A DNA stretch of 64,000 nt from assembly GCF_020623625.1 (NCBI RefSeq), contig NC_060204.1, forward strand, positions 1,156,501-1,220,500, read 5' to 3'. The position numbers were made by a program, and so were the translations under genes. This DNA is from Saccharomycodes ludwigii (lineage: Eukaryota > Ascomycota > Saccharomycetes > Saccharomycodales > Saccharomycodaceae). The notes under the pieces are model-generated. The model was not told where the DNA came from and searched no databases. It saw only the letters and a program-made list of their open reading frames with translations. Below, one piece after another: positions 10,201-23,700 of the stretch. The stretch's first letter is position 1. Each line of letters begins with the position of its first letter.

Positions 10201-10728
10201 TTATAATTTTTTTTTATTGACTATATTTTGTAATTTTTGTATGAATAGATCCACTTGCAAAATCCCATCTTCGGTGAAGACCTCATTAATCTTAATTTCA
10301 CCCTTAATTATCTGATTATTTAGTGAGACATTCAATTTGTATTCTGGTGAATAGTTTGATAAAGTTGTTTGGACTTCAATTTTATCTTGTGGTTTTTTAT
10401 TAGCATGTGCAACATAGACTTTATTCTGATCTATATATTTGGTAAACCACCAATAGATTATAGATAATATAGAGTAAGCGATTACCAATACTGTTTGGTA
10501 TGATAACGTCTCCTGAAATTTAAACTTCTTATCTAAATAAAAACTTGCACCAGCGATTGTAACCATAATTACACCCATAAATAACTTTATATCTTGATTG
10601 ATATAAAGTTGTTTATAATGGAACTGTTCATTGAAAATTTCTTGTAAAGTGTTGTCTAATAATTCCTTAACTTCTGCTGAAGAATTAACATTATTAACTT
10701 TCTTTATAGTTGAAGAAGACGAGGTCAT
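10201..10728 (-). CDS. SPC2: Signal peptidase complex subunit Spc2
   Basis: Non-catalytic subunit of the ER signal peptidase complex (SPCS2/SPC25 family), linking the complex to the Sec61/Sbh translocon. The 175-residue product has two adjacent transmembrane segments at about 69-85 (LFMGVIMVTIAGASFYLD) and 98-114 (TVLVIAYSILSIIYWWF). Both termini are cytosolic by family topology. Length agrees with S. cerevisiae Spc2 (178). It corresponds to YML055W and is inserted here between two YLR genes, one of the clearest signs of interleaved pre-duplication order. Confidence 0.92.
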   Translation of the reverse strand: MTSSSSTIKKVNNVNSSAEVKELLDNTLQEIFNEQFHYKQLYINQDIKLFMGVIMVTIAGASFYLDKKFKFQETLSYQTVLVIAYSILSIIYWWFTKYIDQNKVYVAHANKKPQDKIEVQTTLSNYSPEYKLNVSLNNQIIKGEIKINEVFTEDGILQVDLFIQKLQNIVNKKKL

Positions 10729-11200
10729 TTCTTTTTTTTTTTTCCTTCTTTTTTGTTTGTAAGAATTATACTATGATTATAAATGATATAGTTTTTCTTT
10801 TAATTTTAGTTTGCATTAGAAATATAAACAAGTTAACATTAAAAGTGTTTTTACAAACATTGTTAAATTTTATTTACACTTTTTTTTTTCGTTAAAATAA
10901 ATAACATTTTTATTTCTAAAGGAATATCCGGACAGTGAGAATTATTATGGATTAGCGCATTTTCGGGATTCCTTTTTTTTTCAAAAATTACAAATGGCAT
11001 GCCGCCACTCACCACGCCTCACGTTTAAATTACCATTAATTATTATTATTATTTCTTTCTTTCTTTCTTTTTCTTTTCTTTGGAACTTTAAGAAATCTAA
11101 GTTAATAAAGGGGAAATTAATTAAATAAATAAATAAATAAATAAAAAGCTGCTCTCTCTCTCTTTATCAATTAACTTTTACAATTAATACAATTTATCTC

Positions 11201-11231
<31 letters not shown>

Positions 11232-11577
11232 GATAATCAAATAACTATAATTGTAAATAATTAAACAAAATCATACAATTAAAACTCACATCATTAAAAA
11301 AGAAAAACGAACTTTGACTACTATTTGGTTCGGTTCCTAGTACTTTATTAAGACAGCCAGTAGGAAGCAGACAAACATACAAAAAAAAAAAAAAAAAAGA
11401 AGGAGACATCACTATTTTATTTCTATTTGTTATTATCCTTTTTTTAAAAATAACTAATTCACTTTTCCTATTTCCTTTCCCCCACCTTCTCACATTTTAT
11501 AGGTAACTACTATAAAATATTAACAATCGATCTTTATCACTCAAATATATTTATTTATATTTGCACTTGACCCTTTA
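10729..11577. other. Divergent SPC2/MAG2 promoter region
   Basis: No gene is seen. Simple repeats occupy much of it: a TTTC-type repeat at about 11054-11075, a (TAAA)n tract at about 11124-11144, a short CT repeat, and a 29-nt T-run at 11203-11231. A less AT-rich patch at about 10990-11025 includes the palindrome GGCATGCC and GCCTCACG-type sequence. Confidence 0.5.
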
Positions 11578-12997
11578 ATGGAGACAGATTTTCAAAATTC
11601 AATATTACTACTGACTCCTAATAATAAAAACAATACCATGGCCGATAAGACTAAATTTAATTCCAATGCGCAAAGTTTTAGCCCCAAAATAGGAATAAAT
11701 AATAATAGCAATGGGAATATGAATAATCTTGATACTAGTCTTAATGGTATTGGGAAATCAAGCGTTTCTAATAACAACCAAAATACCTTAAAGAAGCAAA
11801 AAAAGTTTTTGGATGATAGCTATAGCAAAAACAAAAGTATGCATCATAGAAATAATAATAAACCGTACAAAAATAATGAACCGCTTTACCATAGAAATAA
11901 TAATAATAATAATAGAGGTAAGAAGAATAGAAAAAATAACACCGTTATTCCTATTACATCTTCTGTTCCTAATGAAGTAGCTTTACCGGATTTTGAACAA
12001 ACTTTACAAGACGAGTTGTTAAATGGACATTTCAAACCTCGTGGTAGGAAAACTCAGATATCTATAAATCATTTATTAGATTTTCAATTCTCTGATATCG
12101 ATAAAAAAACACATCAGTATCAACAGCAGAATCACCACCGATGCCATGGGAACGACAGGTTTAATACTCCCTTCAAGGAACGATTGCATTTGCATGGTGA
12201 ATCTTTTATTAATGCAACTTGCAAGTTTATTGTCAATGATAACTACACCTATGAAGACCAGTTCAATGATCCCAATTTACCCATTCCAAGAGAAAAGATA
12301 TTTAGAGTTGTTACTACTTTAAATAAACAAGCGTGTCCCATCTGTTTATCTGATGATATTGTCGCACCAAGAATGGTTTCTTGTGGCCACATATTTTGCT
12401 GTTGTTGTTTGTATCAATTCTTCAAGCAAGATTTAGAAAACAAAAATAAAACTACACAGAGTAACAACTCTGATGTGTTGCGAAACAAGCACACCCGTAA
12501 ATACTACGAATGTCCCATCTGTTCCTCAATTATAAAAAGACATACTGTTTTGCCCGTTTTATCTAACAATTCATTAATAACACATAAAGATTTATCGTCA
12601 TTGTCTTCTATTAATGCCACCACTCTGCCTACTGTTAAAGTTAATGATACTGTGAATTTTCAGCTAATGTGTAGACCACACGGCTCGGTAATGGCCTTGC
12701 CCGTTATTTTTGGTATTGATCCGGAGCGTTGTACTTATCCACCAAGCATCAATACGCCATTAATTATCGAATATACCCGTATTTTTAAATCCTCTATAAG
12801 CGACCAAATTGAATTCTACAAACAAGATATAAAAGATATCAGGGCGCAAGCTGAATTGGATAGGTTGATGTATGGTGATAAGGGGATAATTGCCAAATTG
12901 GTAGAAGATGAAATAAACGATGAAATTGAAAAATTAATGGTTGAAATTATGAACACAGATAATAAACAGCAGTTTGATGTAAATGCCACTGATGATG

Positions 12998-13028
<31 letters not shown>

Positions 13029-13905
13029 AAAGGCTATTGATTTGAAAAGTATTTACAATGACTCTAATGCTTATTTTTATTATGAATATATTGACCCAAG
13101 CAATAACCAAAGATTTTTTTTATCTGCCCTAGATATAAAACTTTTACGAACCACGTATCAGTCTTATTTCAAATTCCCTGTAGTTTTAGGTTTAAAAATA
13201 GAAAATATCCATACTGATCATGTTGTAACTGAATCTGGTGTTAGAAAATATAGATTTTTCAGTCATTTACCATTAGGTACTGAGTTTAATTTAGTAGATA
13301 TAGACTGGAGGAAATTAATTATATCAGATAGCGATAATAATGATGGCTCAGATTTAATTATTCCTCAAAATGTCTATGAATCTTTTGCTAATGAATTACG
13401 TTTAAGAAGGTCAAATACTTGTAAAAAAAAAATTAGAGAAGACAAGGAAAAAAAGCTCTATGAAAGGCAATTAGAACAAAAGCATCTGGAATTTTATCAA
13501 AAGGAGAATGGCATTAAAGCAGGCAGGGATTCAACAATATATCCTAGTAGTACTATTTCTGGATATAGTTTACCTGATTTAGAACATGTGACGGATACTT
13601 CTACAAGACCAAACGGAAATGGAAACGAAGACGCTTTGATTAAAAATAGCGGTCTAGTTAAGAAGACTATATGGGGCACTGTTATCCCAATCTCAGAGGA
13701 AGAAGTCAATAAGGATAAAGAATCTTTGGAAGACTGGGTATCCCCAGAAGTTTTAGAAGAATTGAAAAAATTAAAAATAAACAATTCAAATATAAAAACA
13801 GAAAGCGACAGTAATAATGATAAGGGAAATAAAAACAATAATAACAAGAAAAAAAAGAAGAAGAAATTGACACTTTTTTCTAACTCTTCCCGAGCTAATT
13901 TTTAA
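11578..13905 (+). CDS. MAG2: RING-finger protein Mag2 (RNF10 family)
   Basis: Probable E3 ubiquitin ligase of the RNF10/Mag2 family; its yeast and human relatives are linked to ribosome-associated quality control. The 775-residue product has an Asn/Lys-rich disordered N-terminus. A C3HC4-type RING starts near residue 252 (CPICLSDDIVAPRMVSCGH), and the second half (YECPICSS) is separated by a loop with a low-complexity insert. A charged helical segment lies near 600-640, and the C-terminal tail is Lys/Asn-rich. A second in-frame ATG at 11638, in a good context (ACCATGG), could give a product 20 residues shorter. It fits YLR427W in both order and strand; S. cerevisiae Mag2 is about 670 residues. 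Confidence 0.9.
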
Positions 13906-14433
13906 TTAGAGATTTTTATCATGTATCTGGAATCTCTGAATTAATAACGTATTATCACTGATATATATGATATATTTTTTTTTTTTTATTTGACTAATTA
14001 AATAATGACATATGCGAAGTTACCCATAAACTGTATATTATTATCAATTTTTTTTTATTTATTTATTTCTATAAGGTTAGTATTATTAATAATGGTGATC
14101 GGTATCACTTGTTAAAGTTATTCTAATGTTAAATCTATAGCCCAACACCAATAGTAATTCCGTATCAAATGATAATAAATGCTATCCATTTTTTTCAAAA
14201 CATTTTTTCATTTTCTTATTTTACCCGAATTCAAAATTTATTATTCCATGACATTTTTAAAACAACAACAAAAAAAAAAAATTTTAAATATATTTTTTTT
14301 TTTTTTTTTTTTTTTGTTTATTAAACAGAAGCCTTAGATAAAATACAAATTAAAACAAGAAAGACAAACAAAAATAAAAAAATAAAAGATTTACATCAAT
14401 AAAAAGAGTTAAATAACAGATAAATTAATAAAC
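13906..14433. other. MAG2-CRN1 intergenic region
   Basis: No gene is seen. It is AT-rich, with a T-run at 14293-14315 about 120 bp before the CRN1 start codon. A short inverted repeat (GTGAT/ATCAC) lies near 14097. Confidence 0.45.
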
Positions 14434-14789
14434 ATGAGGTATGTTTTTGTCAATTCACTTTTTATCATCAAAATGATTTATTAGTTAGCCTCTTTCTTCA
14501 AGGCAGTATGATTTTTTTTGGAGACTGTCCCCGCTGAATTTTATGAAAGGACTAAAGTTTTCTTTAAGGGATAACGGAGCAGTAAATGTTTTTTATTCTA
14601 AATAATAAAAGCAAATGGCTAAATTAGCATACGATTATTTTGCATTGAATATTATAACTGATAACTCCTAATTGCACAAATCTTTAAAGTTAAAGTTTTC
14701 TTCAATAAACAAAAAAAAAAAAAAATACATATTTAATATTTATTTGAGTGTACTAACTGTTTTATTTTTTTTTGTTGTTGGAAACGGTA

Positions 14790-14823
<34 letters not shown>

Positions 14824-16913
14824 AAAAAATGAACTATATTTACACAAACATATGTCTACATGTATATAGTCGTTATGAATTGATATATTAAAGTTCAATT
14901 TTTTTTTTTTCATTTTTTTTTTTTTCACTTTTTTTTTTTTTTTTTTTTTTTAACTCGTTTTTGATATTTATCGTGATTTTTATTTGAAATAGTGGAAAAT
15001 TTGTTCGCGCTTCAAAATATAGACATGTTTTTGGTCAACCAGTTAAAAAGGAATTGCAATATGAGAATGTAAAGGTTACTAATAATGCTTGGGACTCAAA
15101 CATTATTCAGACCAATGGCAAATATTTATCGGTTAATTGGAACTCTTCTGGAGGTGGTGCATTTGCTATCATCCCAGTTGGTGAAGTTGGTAAGGCACCC
15201 GATCAAGTACCATTGTTTAGAGGGCATAAAGCACAAGTTTTAGATACCGCATTTGACCCATTTGATGACCAAATTGTTGTTAGTTCTAGTGACGATGGAA
15301 AAATTGGTGTTTGGAAAATCCCAGACGATTATTCTTTTATTAATCCCAAGTTTTCCGAGGATAAAGATGGTGAGAAGTACGTTGCTGATGTTTCCGAACC
15401 AATCAAATTTTTAACTGGACATTCCAGAAAAGTTGGTCATGTTATTTTCCATCCAACTGCGCAGCACGTTTTAGCTTCATCTAGCATGGATTATACTGTC
15501 AGAATATGGAATATTGAGACTGGTAAGGATGAAATTATTTTAAAACATCCAGATATGGTTACTTCTATGAGTTTTAGTTATAATGGTAAATATTTAGCAA
15601 CAGTGGCTAAAGATAAGAAATTACGAGTCTGGGATGTCAGAAATAATAAAATTGTCAGTGAGGGGAAAGCGCACGACAGCCCAAAAAATCAAAGAGTTGT
15701 TTGGTTGGGTGCTGATGATAGATTAGCTACTACCGGGTTTTCGCGTTTAAGTGATCGTCAGATTGGTATTTGGGACGCTTTCAATTTAGAAAAGGGCGAT
15801 TTAGGTGGGTTTTATACTGTCGATCAAAGCGCTGGGATTTTAATGCCATTTTATGATGATAGTAATAAAATTTTGTATTTGGCGGGCAAAGGTGATGGTA
15901 ACATTCGTTATTTTGAATTTAACAACGACGAGCTCTTTGAGTTATCCGAATATAGTTCGACCCAACCACAAAGAGGATTTTGTATGGCTCCAAAAAGAAC
16001 AGTCAACGTTCACGAAAACGAAATTATGAAAGCTTATAAAACTGTTAATGACCTGTGCATTGAACCAATTTCTTTTATTTGTCCAAGAAGGTCTGAAGTT
16101 TTCCAAGATGATATTTATCCAAATGCAGCCAGTGACCAACCTGCTTTGACTGCAGAAGAATGGTTTTCTGGTAAAGATGTTGATGGGCCAATCTTGTTTG
16201 ATTTCAAATCCGTTTATGATAATACGAAGCCAACTTTAGTTGCTTACAGTACTAAGAATATTAAGAAAGAAAAGGAGCAAGAACCAGAAGAACCACATAA
16301 ACAAGTTGAAACTCCAAAGGCTGCTGAAGTTAAAAAAGTTATCGAAGAAAAGCCAACACCAGTTGTCATGCCGGCAATAAATAATAAGAGTAATATTGAT
16401 GATGTTTTGAAAAAGGATAATGGTGTTCCCAAGTTGTTGCAAAAAGCTGTTAGTTTAGACGCCGTTAATGGTGCTGAAAACCCAGAAAGTGATGAATCTA
16501 AGGACGTTAAAGATGAAGAATGGGAAGAAGTTAAGAAACCAGTTGAGACTTCCAATAAAAGCAATGTTTCTGGTAGATCTAGTTCTGCATCAAAAACAAA
16601 ACAAGACGATAATCAACCTGGTACTATTGCGGCCACAAAAGTCATAGAAGCTCCTAAAAAATCGAATGCATCAACAACTGTTAGTAGTTCAAATATTGTT
16701 AGTACTCCAAAAGCTACAAATGAAACACCTACTACTGCCACTACAAGTAGCACCAGTAAATCAATGGGATTAAAACAATCTGTAGATAAGTTGTCAAGTC
16801 TAGTTCTACATTTGGAGTCTATTATTGAAGGATTAACCAAGTCTAATTTGGAGAAGGATGACCGTTTGAAAGCTTTGGAAGATAAAGTTAATGAACTATT
16901 GGACAAAAAATGA
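14434..16913 (+). CDS. CRN1: Coronin, spliced: join(14434..14438,14993..16913)
   Basis: Actin-binding coronin that bundles filaments and regulates Arp2/3. The coding sequence must be spliced. Exon 1 is only ATG AG (14434-14438), followed by the donor GTATGT. The acceptor AG is at 14991-14992, and exon 2 restores MSGKFVRASKYRHVFGQ, the coronin N-terminus, followed by KELQYENVKVTNNAWDSN. The total is 641 residues (S. cerevisiae 651). A seven-bladed WD40 propeller spans about 1-400, then a Pro/Glu/Lys-rich unique region, then a C-terminal coiled coil (last 50 residues) for oligomerisation. Reading from the first in-frame internal codon would lose the conserved first 20 residues. Position and strand match YLR429W. 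Confidence 0.93.
14439..14992 (+). other. CRN1 intron (554 nt)
   Basis: The donor GTATGT at 14439 and acceptor TTGAAATAG ending at 14992 join two parts of the conserved coronin N-terminus in frame. A perfect TACTAAC branch-site match is at 14751-14757, but it lies about 235 nt from the acceptor, with other AGs between. A weaker site near 14951 (TTTTAAC) is about 40 nt away. The intervening part is mostly homopolymer A and T. Confidence 0.9.
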
Positions 16914-17771
16914 ATGTATAACTTTTAAGTAGTCTTTCTTTATCCCATAAATTGAGTGGGAAAGTGTATAAATCTTAGAGGAGAAAAGGAAAATAACAGC
17001 AGGGTTATAACAAGAAAATATATATTAAGACATTTTTTGTTTTTATTTTTTTTTTTTGCACTTTGATACGTGTATTGTTTCTTTAATTTGGTAAGATAAA
17101 GATGCAAATAAAACCTTGAAAACAAACAAAGATAAAATTTAGGAATAAAGTGTTATAATGACCTTTATTTCAGCCCTTGCAATATTAAAAAAAAAAAAAA
17201 TTATAAATATAAATATGAAAAAATACAATCACAAATTTGATTCCGAAGCCTTGTTGATTCCTGCATGTCCGAGATTTAGACAATAGGCTGTTAACCTTTT
17301 TTTTTTGTTTTTATTTTCACTAACAAAAAAAATTTTTTTAACGATGACAAAGCAAAAAAAAACTTCATAGTTTACATTTTAACCATTTTCTTTCTTTCTT
17401 TTCATGTTTGACTTTGTTCCCATATACATTTTATCAACACCTTCTTTATTCTTCCTTACAGTTTTCTTTTTCTTTTTTCCTTGCTATTAAAAAGAAAAAA
17501 CAAAAAACAAAAAAAAAAAAAAAAAAAAGCTAAATTGGAACTGATATTAGAAAACCAAGGATTCCCTACTCCCTCATCCCCAACTAGAAATAGTAAAATT
17601 ACTTATTAATATAAATTATTATTATTATTATTATTATTTTTTCTTCCCTTCTTCTTCTTTTTTTTTTTTTTTATATCTTTTGCTTTCTTTTATTAAGTTG
17701 TTGTTTTATTTCTATACTCATATTATAAAATTATTTGTAAATATTATATTTCCCTATAATTTTAATTTAAT
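16914..17771. other. CRN1-SEN1 intergenic region
   Basis: No gene is seen. It contains several A- and T-runs, an (ATT)n microsatellite at about 17618-17640, and T-rich tracts before SEN1. Confidence 0.5.
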
Positions 17772-20700
17772 ATGAGTACTATATATGAAAATGGATCCAA
17801 TGCGTTCGCTCATGTTTCATTGAGAGATCCGGAACTTGACTCTAAAGCAGCAACTTTCACCACTACTATCAAGGATTATTATAATAACAAAGGTTCTCTA
17901 AACGAAAAAGAACTGTTATCAGAATTAATTGACTTTTTACTAAAGCTTCCCGATGATATACACTTGTTTTGTAATGAAAAAATTTACACAGTGTCGGTCT
18001 TTACCCTAACTTTATTTTCCTTCAATATAGAGGCAAAAGGTTTCCAATTTAAAGAAAAAATTAACTCCCATTTAAGCAGATGTCCATATTGCATAGAATC
18101 TTTTTCTCGTGGAAAAGCTGAATTACTTGATTTTTTTGGTGTGGTAAAAGATGTGGCAGATCAATACGTTACAAGGTTCAATGATATAATATCTAGATGG
18201 AGAAGTGAAATTTTGTTAATGACATTGAAACCAATGATGAACCAAAATTTAACTTTTACTATATCGGATTCCATTTTGAACGGAATTTTCGAATGTTTAA
18301 CGATTCCTCAATATCTACGAAACAACCAAGAGTTGAGAAAAGTTTTCGACCCTATGTTTGAAGAACTTGTTAAGATCAGGCATCCTTTATTGGCTTATTA
18401 CTTCAGTCTAAAGAGGCAGAAATCTATTGTCCCAGGTGTTTTATTTTGTTGGATTGAGGGAAACGAATGTCAAATTAACTGGGCACAAGAGATATTAAAG
18501 GAATATTATATGGTAAAATATATAATTAACAAAGAAAATTTTACACCACAACTATTAGATGAGTTAAGTTTGCATTACACTTATGTTCAAAACCCTAATA
18601 ATTTTAATAGAGTTGTTGTTAGGCATTATTGGATGAAAATAGTACCGATCCTACAAATGCTTGATGTTGATATCATTGAAACATATTTTGTTATTCCCAA
18701 AAATATATCTTCTCTCAAGCAGAGTCTATCTTATAACCTTACATCTATTTACAAACTATTATTAGTACATACTACGTCACAGTATCTCGATAAACCGATA
18801 GACATTATTTTGAGGGCATTTAATGTATTTCTAGATAAGTTAGGATCAGAATATTGGAATAAAATAGAGCCCTTTACGTTCCATAACATTTTGGATGTTG
18901 CATTGGATAGAAATTCTTTCATACACACCTTATTAAAATGTCAAACTGTTGATGTTGCTAGAAAGGGACTAGACACTTCTTTTAGTAGTGTCCCCACATT
19001 GACTGATATCATCGCATGGACCGTTCCATTATATAATTCATTAACCGACGCTAAAAAGATACAAATGGTTAGAAAAGTTGCAACCATCTTTTTACGAACA
19101 ATTACTGAAGTTCCACAATTAACGTCCATTACAAAAGCATTTTTATTAAATGGATCCACGCCTTTATTAGATAGAATCATAACCATTTCCGAGGAAGATA
19201 GAAAGCAGCTGTATAATAATCCAACTTTTGAAACTATTCTATATACAAAGGCTGATTGCAGAGAACTCTTAAATCTTGATTCGATACAAAAAACTGTTAT
19301 ATTATCTGCTATTTCTCCCGAAAAATTATATTCCGAATTGTCAAGTCAGGCGCATTCTTCCATATCTGAACCATCTTTAAAAGTTATCTTTAAGTGTATC
19401 GAATATGATATCTTACTATTGTCACAAGCTATATTTAAACTATACAGAAATAAGGAAACCATTAATGAAGTCAAAGTTTCTACAAAATTAATTTCGACAT
19501 TTACATCTGCAATCAACTTTAGTAATTTTTCAACTCAGTGGAATATTAGCTTTTGTTCTCAATTTTTAAACTCACTAAGGAATGTTAACGGCTTGTTAAC
19601 AATTGATGAAAATATTAGAGCCAAATTTTGTAAAGATCAGAACAAAGTTAAAAGTTTGAACAGGTCAATAGGGGAGTATGTGAGAAACATTACTACTGGA
19701 ATCAAAAAGCTTACCATGATTTCACCAACTCAATTTAAAATGGTTTTACAAGATGCAGGCGCAGTGGAAGGCTATTGGTCTTGTGTATTTGCTTCTGATG
19801 TCGAGTTATATCAAAGTGCTATCGACTTATTGTATGAAACGTTTGATGTTGATGGAAGATTGGAGGGTTTGCATGAGTTGTTAAGTCATAATATATCGAT
19901 TCACCTAGATTCTGTAAATTTGGTATTGGAGCAATTAACTACTTGCAAATTTTTTGAGCCTTGTCCCAGAGCGGTGAGAGTCTTGATGGACATCATGGTC
20001 ATTTTTGGAGACCCTTTAAACGGCATTTTATCAGATCTGACACTAAAAACAAACACAGAACTATGTAAGGAAATTAGAAAATTCTGGGCCGATATTTGGT
20101 CTTTTTTGGACTTTATATACAAAGAGACTTTGAATTGGGCAAGCATATACCCAATGGATCAGCTAGCTGATTTTACCAAAGACACCCTAGATTTGAGTAA
20201 TATGGTAATAGACTCTTATAGAATGGTATTTGCTTTAATTGGTGATCGCTATGACCATTTTATCAAAGGCAGCCCGACTGTGTTTCAAAATACTATTTCC
20301 ACTTTTGAAAGCATGCTATTTTGGTTAAGATTAAATGATGAATATTTATTATCGTCCTGCGTGAAACTAATTACCAGTGCAGTTGACATTGCCCAAGGGG
20401 AGGGGCTAACAATCAATGACTCTCTTGTTGAAAAAATGGCTAGATATGCTGTTAAAGCTAAAAAATTTAGTAATAAGTTATCTGAAACTCAAGCAACAGA
20501 TATTCTATCAAGAGCAAAGCAATTTAATACGCTATTAGTTGAATCTGTTATAAATGAAGTTGAAACCCAAAAGAGAGAGAAAATGAAATCCATCCATAAT
20601 GCCGCCTCTCCAACACTACCGTTATCAGGAGACGATAGAGTAAATGCTTTACTGAAGAAGACAGCGTCATTTACTTCTTCTTTAGCTTCTCGACCCAAAT

Positions 20701-23700
20701 CACGCCAACCACAAATTACACAGTTTGGTAGTCTAGTTAAATCATTGCCGAAAAAGCAAGTTACTCATCAACCTCTATCAAAGATGGAACTAGTAAGGAG
20801 AGAGTTACTGATGAAGAGGCAGGTTCATCCAGCGGGGAATTCTGTTTTTAATCCGCGCTCCAAAAAGGGAACCACTGCAATTAATAGCAGTAATGCAGAC
20901 AGTGACAGCAGTAATTCAGATGGTGATTCGGATGATGAGAACGCTTTACAATTGTTTAAGACTGCAAAAAGTAAATCTGATAATGATAGAGGCCCGATAC
21001 TGTTAGATATTAACGGGAAATCGATAAAACAAGTTAAATATACCAAAAGAATAGATCAAGCAAAATTAGATGAAGAAAATATGAGAAAAAGATTAAATGT
21101 AGATTTGAATCCATTCTATTCGCAGGTATTAACGTGGGATTATACAAGGGTGAGTGAATATCCCTCGGACGACTTGAGTAGCAAAAATTATAGTAGCATT
21201 AAAGACCAATTTTCAAATGTTGTTCAATACCAGTCAATATTGCAGCCGTTATTGTTATTAGAGTGTTGGCAAGGCTTATGTGCATCACGTGACAGGGAAG
21301 ATTTCAAGCCATTCAAATTGATTGTGGGTAATAAAGCTGTTGTTTCCGACTTTTATGAGGTTTATGCGTCTGTTAGTAAAAAAACAATTGCAGAGTGTGG
21401 CATCTCTGATAACGACTTGATAGTGTTGGCACATTTTGACCAGGTAAATGACGCACTCTCCTTAAGAAATGAAGATTTTAAAAAAGCGTCCATTTCATGT
21501 TTGGCCAAGGTACGCAATATTAAGCATACTAGAGGTGAGAATGTTGATTTTACTTTTAGGGTTGATCGTGGTACTTCATTTAACAAATTTTTGACCTCGA
21601 GGAATGAGGTTTTCGCTTGCAAAGTGATGCAAATGACCACCGTAGAAAGAGAATATAGTACTCTATTTGGCTTACCATTCTACGATTTAGTGTATCCCAT
21701 TTTGAAGGCAACACCTAGCATGGAATACAATTTTGATGAAAATGAAATTTCCAAAGTTAAAGAAAACTATAAGTTGAATTACTCGCAGGCCCAGGCAATT
21801 GTAGGTTCTGTGCACAGTGAGGGGTTTTCCTTGGTGCAAGGCCCGCCCGGTACTGGTAAAACCAAAACAATTTTAGGTATAGTGGGTTATTTCTTGATTA
21901 TAGCTAACAAGGTTCCATCCAATACTATTGTGCAGCCATCTGATGGTGTAGTAAAGGGGAAGAAGAAAGTTTTAATTTGTGCTCCTAGTAACGCGGCAGT
22001 TGATGAGTTAGTTATACGTTTAAGACAAGGCGTTTTTAATGAAAGAGGTGAGTTAACTACTCACAATTTGGTTCGTGTGGGTAGATCAGATGCAGTAAAC
22101 ACACAAGTTAAAGATTTAACGTTAGAAGAGCTGGTTGACAAAGCTATTTCGATTAAAACTTATGATTTACAAAATGATACCGAATTGAAGAATTCATTGC
22201 AAAGTACCATAAACGAGCGTAAAAAATTGAGAGAAAAATTAGACGAATCAAGTAAGGAAGCCGATTATGATCAAGAAGAAGTAGTTAAGTGTCAACTGCA
22301 AATTAGAGAATTAAGTAAAAAAATCAACGAATTGGGTAAAAAGAAAGATGAAATAAGGGAGAGAAACTCGATTAATTTTAGAAATAAAGAATTGGAGAAA
22401 CGGAGGGCCCAAGCTCGTATTTTGAGCGATGCTGAAATTATTTGTTCCACTTTGTCTGGTTCAGCACATGAAGTTTTGTCTCGTATGGGCGTAAGTTTTG
22501 ATACAGTCATTATTGATGAAGCCTGTCAGTGTACTGAATTATCAAGTATAATTCCCTTAAGATACGGTGCCAAGAGATGTATAATGGTTGGTGATCCAAA
22601 TCAATTACCACCGACGGTTTTGTCTGGTGCTGCTAGTAGTTTTAAATATAATCAATCTTTATTTGTTAGAATGGAAAAACATTCAAAACCTTATCTATTA
22701 GACGTTCAATATCGTATGAATCCATTAATTAGTAGATTCCCATCATCTGAATTTTACAATGGTGAGTTAAAAGATGGCCCTAATTTAGATGTGATAACCA
22801 AAAGGGAGTGGCATAGATATGAGCCTTTTACTCCGTATAAATTTTTTGATATAATTGATGGGTATGAAAAAAGAAATGCCAAGACAATGTCTTTTGTGAA
22901 TCCTGAAGAAATTAAGGTTGCGTTAGAGCTTGTTGGCACCTTGTTTTCTAAGCTACCCAGATACGATTTCAAGGGGAAAATAGGTATTATTTCGCCTTAT
23001 CGAGAACAAATGTTTCAATTGAAAAGATCATTTATTAATGAATTTGGAAGACAAATTTTGAACGAGGTTGACTTTAACACTATTGATGGGTTTCAAGGTC
23101 AAGAGAAGGAAGTCATCATTATTTCATGTGTTCGTGCTGATGACAATAGCAATGCAGGTGTTGGTTTTTTGAAAGATTTCAGACGTATGAATGTGGCATT
23201 GACGAGAGCGAAATGCAGTATGTGGATTTTAGGGCATCATAAATCGTTAGTGAAGAATAGGTTATGGCGTGATTTAATAATGGATGCTAAGGAAAGGTCT
23301 TGCTTGGATGTTGCATTCCAAGGATTTTTGAATACAAACAATAAAGCTAATCAAAAGAGGTTAGAATACCATAGGAATGTTCATAGGAAAGATATTGTAC
23401 AGGAGCAGCCACCAATTGCCCATTCTGAAGATGGCAAAGTTAAGGAAACTGAAGACGACTATGATCCATTAAAACTGATAACTTCACAATACACTGGTTT
23501 GAACGTTAACTCGCCTAAAGCTATTAATAATGCTAATAAGAATAAGAGATGTGCACCTGTAAATAATTATGACAAAAGTGGTGCTTTAGTGCCCGTGGAT
23601 GAACCAATGGCTAAAAAGAGTAAAATTGTGAAAAAAGTAGTACGTTTGGGAACCAAAAAAAAATCTTCAATTTTTAACAGAACAGAGGGAGAAAAAAGCA

